From Pristionchus mayeri (lineage: Eukaryota; Nematoda; Chromadorea; Rhabditida; Neodiplogasteridae), in assembly GCA_036245805.1 (NCBI GenBank), contig BTRK01000005.1, positions 29,927,469-29,991,468 of the forward strand: a DNA stretch of 64,000 bases, given 5' to 3'. A model generated the notes under the pieces. That model saw only the letters and a program-made list of their open reading frames with translations, searched no databases and was not told the DNA's origin. The translations under genes and the position numbers were made by a program. Positions 58,700 through 64,000 of this stretch are shown piece by piece (the stretch's first letter is position 1; every line of letters starts with the position of its first letter).

Positions 58700-61600
58700 A
58701 TGCATGGCGGGATCCCCTCCTTTGCCGCCGCCAACTTGAAAGGGACGGATTTCGCACCTGAAATCTGCACGATCCTGCGTGCCCGGGAACAGGAAATGCA
58801 GGAGTGCCCAGGGGGTTCATCACTCGGATGCCTCTAACACCTCTCGAGATCGTCTTCTGCCGACAAAGGAAGCTCCGCCCCTTTCCCGTCAAATCGCCTG
58901 ATCGTCAATCTCGGTCTTCGAAAGTCGCCATCTCCTCATCTTCATTGTCTCGCTTTGGTCGCCCCTGCGTGGTTGGCTTTCTTCCTCTTGTATTCTCTGT
59001 TTAAATTACGTCGTTTCTCTCATCTTCCCCTTCCCTGGAAACTAGGAAATCAGAGCAACTAGAGACTACGCGAAGCTAGGAGAGTCTCCTCTTCCCCTTT
59101 GCAGAAATTGTCCTCCGTTTTTGCCTGATTGTCAGCGGTGGTATTTGAGTGCGCAGCCGCGCGCTGTAGACGCATGTAGAGACTACACGGAAACGATGTG
59201 CCATCCCCCCTTCCATTTACCCCCTCCATTGCATCGGCGAATCACGGGATGAGAAAGTGCAGAAAACTGGTATCGAAATGTACCATTGCAACTGTATTTT
59301 TGCTTGCTAATTGGACGTACCGTAACCTTGGTGCATGGCTGAGGGAAATCTGAGCTTCCGGTGTTTTCAATGCCTAAACTTTGCGTAGACTCAAGATAGA
59401 CTAGTCACGTTTACGATGAAATGCGAGCAGCCAACTAGTGGGAGTAACTGACTCGCAGTAATGAGAATCGAGATTGCCATCTCACAAGTTAGTGTGGATC
59501 ATAGATGAAAAATATCCCAATAACGAGCTTAGAAAAGCGTATTTAACATAGTGACAATACGTGAATAGTCAAGCTCACATCATATTTTGGACTGATTTGA
59601 TCGATAGAATAATCACAAGTTCAAAAAATGTCTATGCACAGCCCGTCCTCACTGCGTCCTTACAAAGTTTTCCTCTCTAAATTCGCCGATTCAAAGCTGG
59701 TCCAACACACACTGTCGAATTCCCCCACTCCTCCCTCATGTTTCCCCTGTTTTCTCCTTCCGGATTCAGCCCGTTTGTCAAACTCCTCCCCTCCTCTCCT
59801 CATCCCTCTCCGCAGCTTTTCCACCTTTCCCATTTCAAATTTACCGTGCTCACTCCGGAGGTATCTCTACTGACTGGAGCCCCGTGCCTATTTCACTCCC
59901 AGAATCCAAGTCCCAAAACATCGCGTTAAGGTACTACCGGTACCGGGTCCAGGTTCTATACAGTCAGGGCTTTCGCAATGGGTATTCTCTGGTCACTATG
60001 CCCATCGAAATTTCACGAGGTATTAGGTAAAGTAGTTAGAGGGGAAGCTCAAGGGTCACACCTACCGTACTATCATGGATTGCTTATCCTCGAGTCGGGT
60101 CGGTCAGGTCAAAGGCTGGCAGCAGTCCATAACGCCCAGAGGGTGTGAAGCCTCCCTTGCGCATGCCGCTTAACCCGGATCGTAAACTGGCCCTAAATGA
60201 GCGAGTGACACACGCGCGAGCCCCCTGGCAGGTAGTCGTAAGCGGCGAAGTCAAAGGGCAAACAAGGGAATGATATGGGGGGGAGGGGCGGAGTGATAAC
60301 TCACAGTCCTGATAGGAAGATCCCTCGCCACTCTTCAGATTAGCCCCTGGGCAGGACGGGCGGAGTGATACCTTTCTCTTGGTGAGAGATCCCTCGCGAC
60401 CACGCTGTCTACCAGTCTCCCATCCCCTTTTGATTCCTTATCTCTCATTTCGAATTTGCGTCTCTCCACATCTTTTCTGCACTCGCATGTTGTCTTTCGC
60501 TTACCGCTCCATGAAATATGGCTGTGGATTCGAACTCTTCGTCTTTCCTTGCTCCTCCTCCTCCCTCCTCCTTCCTCCCCCAGCTACCACAACTTGTCAA
60601 TATGAGCCATGTGCCATCTGTGCCTCAAATCGTGCTGGGTTTTCAAATTTCGAATAGCTTCCCTTAGCGATGACCTACTCGTTTGGGTACGGTAGGCGAA
60701 GTCGGGACTGGGGATCACCCGGAAACGAGACGATAATTTAGTGCGATTCGAGTAGCAAGTTAGTTACGCGAACCAGATGTGTGGTAGTGGCACCGACACT
60801 AGGCCGAAAGATCTCAAAACTCGCGCGCTTCCGGGAAATATTTCCATTTATCCGTATACTGAATACTGTAATATTCTGTAAGGTATAGTACTTCCCGTGT
60901 TCCCTTAGACAGACGTCGTTCCCTTCGATACCTCAGCAGGCTATTTCCATCCCTCAGACTCAGGTGGTTGCGCGTGATTTGCTCCCTAATCCGCCCTTTT
61001 CCTCTCTTTCACCTGCTGGAATGCAGAAATCGCGCCTCCCGATTGGGAGCTCGTAGGAGTATTTCAGTCTAGGCTGATATCATACACCCCTCCCACTGTT
61101 GCAATACTTCACCGTACTATGCGCTACCTTCAAAAAAAGATGTCATGCCCCGCTACCGTAGCCTTCCTCACTTCCCTTTCTGCTCTAAATGCTGTAATGA
61201 CAATTTGAGGGCGCCACATAATGTGTCGCCCTCAGGCTACGGATATTTGCCAGATGAGCTGTGCTCTCGCATTGTGTTTCACCCTAGAATTGGCTAATTT
61301 ATCGCCCCGGGCGGGGTCTCGACTCCCTCTCATTGGTCAGAGAGAGCGAGAGAGTGTGCAGGAAGGAGAGAGTTAGAGACTTCCTCTAGCTCTCCTCATT
61401 AGCGCAGACATTTTTCGCGACGAAGACGACCTCCCGGATCGCATTTCAATCTCACTAGCAATGCCCTCTTAGCACATGCCTCCGAGCATAACGCGAACTA
61501 CACCCATCCTCAGTTTCTTGCTCCTTATTTTGGCTGATTCGTAACTGGCCTGCGACGCGTGTCGCTCTGTTGGCCCACACCAGCCCATTCGAACATGTTT

Positions 61601-64000
61601 AGTGCCCGGACTGTATCATTACAATGCACTGCGGCTTCGATTCCCCGTGAGAGATAGGCGAGAGATCGAGTAATATCGAGAGACCGTAGGTGTCTGTTGC
61701 GCAAGCGCGGCGCTAGTCACACCGCCCCACGTCTGGTCCCTAAATCCTCGCAGGTACGGGGTCCAGGACCCAAGGGGAGGGCCTGGGTTCCTCCCCTCTG
61801 GTGGCAGGCTGTCCCCACACACTCATCCCCTCACTTGTCACTGTTGGAGATGGATTGATTTCCGGATCTATTGTCACTAGCTTACCGCTTCCTGTCTTGA
61901 AATGGATTCATTACCGTGCCTGTAATGTATTCGATCATTGCAAACCGTTACTGTAGCTTACCGTATCCATTCAGATATGACCACTGACATCTTAGCTGCT
62001 TTCGACTCCGCGACTGAAGCAATGATCAAGCGCGAGCTCTCGCCCGACTACCCGACTCAGGTAGTAATCTACAGTATCCCCGACCTCTATTCGGTCACTT
62101 ACCGTATCATTCAGGCCGCGCCTCCTCCCTCGCCCGTGGCACCCATCACTCCCGACCAGAATGATGAGAACAGAGACGGGGTGAGAAATCAAATATTATC
62201 GTTTTACTTCACCAGAAAGTTTTCTGAATGACATTCTCTATTGGTTTCATCATTGCAGGACTCGCGCGCCACTGCAGTCGTCGCTGACGAATCCCTTCTG
62301 AAGCCGCTGACGTCATCTTCGACTGTCTTCGGCCTTCCTCATCTGTTCGGTCTCTCTCCCGGAATCCCGCAAGGAATGCCTGGTACGGTCCTTTCAATTT
62401 TATGCGATCACTTTCTGTCAACTCTTTATTTTCTTTTGAGATTTGTAAGAGATAGTAAAGCACAGAATTGAAGAATGTTACATCTTATGTTAGACCATTG
62501 ATTCCGAAGTGTGCGATGTTGACGCTATAGGAGGGAAAGAGTAGTCATTCTCCATTATCACAATTCTGTTCACTCCCTATGGATGAGTAACTCCATTCAG
62601 TGGGTGCGGACACTGAGCATCCATTGAATTATTCACGGAAATGAGCTTGAAAAACATCCCAGACTAGAAAATATTACGCACATAAAGCAATTACTCACTC
62701 AGACGCACTGATGACTCCCACCTCTCCCCTCTTCTCCTCGCCCACTTCCGTATTCTCGCCCGTTCCCGCCACAAATCTGCTTCCGAGAGGTACGGTATCT
62801 ATTCTATCAATGTTTTCAGTAATGCAATAAATCAATAATCGTTACAGTACCTCCTCTGACGAACAACGCCTTCTGGCAGCAGATGCTCTACAACAACCTC
62901 ATGATGTCACTGGCCGCCAATCAGCAGAGGTACGGTATCAGATCGATAAATACGGTATACAGTAGATCAAAAACCAATGGATAATGTTCAGACTGGCTTC
63001 GCTGGCACAGTCCTCTGCTGTTCTCAATCCCTCTCCCTCCACCCCCAAGTCGACCTCCTCTGCCTACTCATTCAGCAGCGTGGAATCACTCGCCCAGTCT
63101 GATGGTCAGTCGATTCGATAAATCATCGTGAAATTACAAGAAAATTCAGATTGAAACAATCTCTTTCTCTCCTTGCTCCTCTTATCTCTACTCACAGATG
63201 ATTTTTTCAGCGGTTCCTTCTCCGCGTGGCTTCGACACTCCTCTCAGCCGCAATGCTGCAGCAAGGGCCGGCCCTGCGACTACCCCTGCTACCGGCAAGG
63301 AGGTAAACACTGAGACGGTGCTCACGCATATTGTGGGGGCCCTAATCTGTGGCTCTGACAGTTATCGGTTTCCGGCTGCATAAACTGAACTATGCATTGA
63401 AGGTGCGCTGCCCCACTTGCTGCAAGGCATTCACGCGACCCTGGCTGCTGCAGAACCACATGCGCGTGCACAGTAAGCAACATTTTCTGGATTTAACTGA
63501 GTATTTCTATATTTAGTAGAGCCTTACGGTGTTTAGCAGTCTCTCAAAAACTTCCTGTATTTATCACCGATTTGCAGCTGGCGAGAAGCCGTACGCGTGC
63601 GAGACGTGCGGGAAGGCATTCGCAGACAAGAGCAACCTCCGCGCCCACACCCAGACACACTCTGGTGAGGAGATCATTTCTAGTATTTATTTATTTATTT
63701 ATATATCGTACACCACTAGGGTGCAGAATGTGCGGGAAAGGGGGAGAATGGAGAGAGGGGGGGGGATCGATCTTCCGATTTGTGTCGCACAAGAGATGAT
63801 AGTGCGGATTGGAGAGAACCTATTGAAGTCTCAATTTTGTTTTTATATCGACCCCAAATCAAATTTTCATGAGAACTTGTGAAATTCATTTAGATGAGAC
63901 TCAGCTACAGACGAAAGAATAATGTAAATAATCAATAAGATGTCCATATTTGTAGGTCTGAAGCCGTTCTCGTGCACTCGCTGTGGCAAGTCCTTCGCCC
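58700..64000 (+). CDS. Snail/Scratch-type zinc-finger transcription factor, partial
   Basis: Exons 61977-62060, 62115-62180, 62259-62382, 62703-62789, 62848-62929, 62992-63104, 63211-63302, 63403-63472, 63578-63664 and 63956 onward join in phase. The N-terminal part is Pro/Ser-rich with an Ile-Lys-Arg-Glu patch ([11 protein letters not shown]). C2H2 fingers follow: [40 protein letters not shown] with LRAHTQTHS, then [14 protein letters not shown], cut by the window edge. TRPWLLQNH and DKSNLRAH are hallmarks of the Snail/Scratch family (C. elegans ces-1 group), repressors binding E-box-like sites. A probable upstream exon, 58686-58814, has a CCACAG acceptor, ATG at 58700 and reads [20 protein letters not shown]; its one-base overhang joins in phase to 61975. 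Without it, translation could start at the ATG at 61977. No SNAG motif is seen. Confidence 0.85.
58815..61976. other. Probable first intron of the zinc-finger gene
   Basis: About 3.2 kb without a supported exon. It holds a CTCTCTC/GAGAGAG hairpin at about 61322-61356 and many TACCGTA/TACGGTA-like heptamers. Long introns of developmental regulators often hold enhancers, but none can be defined here. Confidence 0.4.

Overview
The window is nuclear DNA of a nematode, most probably of the rhabditid/diplogastrid group. The evidence is a cuticle collagen of nematode layout, short GT-AG introns, pyrimidine-CAG acceptors placed one to a few bases before start codons (as spliced-leader acceptors are), nematode-type seven-transmembrane receptor genes, and homologues of IQGAP, uridine phosphorylase, a P-glycoprotein, Elongin A and a Snail/Scratch zinc-finger factor. 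I cannot name the species from sequence alone. All exon models below were joined by hand from reading frame, splice dinucleotides and codon phase.

Layout. 8-1071 (+) is a cuticle collagen. 1555-6023 (-) holds the first 14 exons of an IQGAP-like gene; its 3' part must lie beyond the collagen or is missing. 6.0-14.3 kb is purine/pyrimidine-biased DNA with no gene I can support. 14.3-17.5 kb (+) is a uridine phosphorylase locus with three disabling changes and a 0.9 kb mariner-type element. 17.9-18.4 kb (+) is a small predicted secreted protein. 18.6-25.0 kb is repeat-rich: a tRNA-like inverted pair, a perfect 74-bp palindrome, a second mariner-type element, a 559-bp tandem array, a hairpin and half of a palindromic element. 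25.2-26.3 kb (-) is a partial PH-domain-like gene. 28.0-35.7 kb (+) is a chromodomain/pre-SET/SET methyltransferase-like gene with AT-hook-like motifs. 36.5-44.4 kb (+) is a full P-glycoprotein-type ABC transporter gene.

42.7-57.35 kb is the most unusual part: two near-perfect inverted repeats placed end to end. The first (arms of 3.2 kb, spacer 1.08 kb) carries the 3' half of the P-glycoprotein gene, an Elongin A-like gene and receptor scraps. The second (arms of 3.5 kb, spacer about 0.15 kb) carries an intact 7TM receptor gene, a mariner-type element and a truncated receptor gene. The antisense copy of the P-glycoprotein 3' half lies downstream of the intact gene, so long read-through RNA could fold into a hairpin. 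A biological palindrome and an assembly or amplification chimera must both be considered.

58.7 kb to the window end (+) is a Snail/Scratch-type zinc-finger gene, cut by the window edge within its third visible finger. Apart from the duplicated blocks, the genes look like unrelated neighbours; I see no operon-like pathway grouping.
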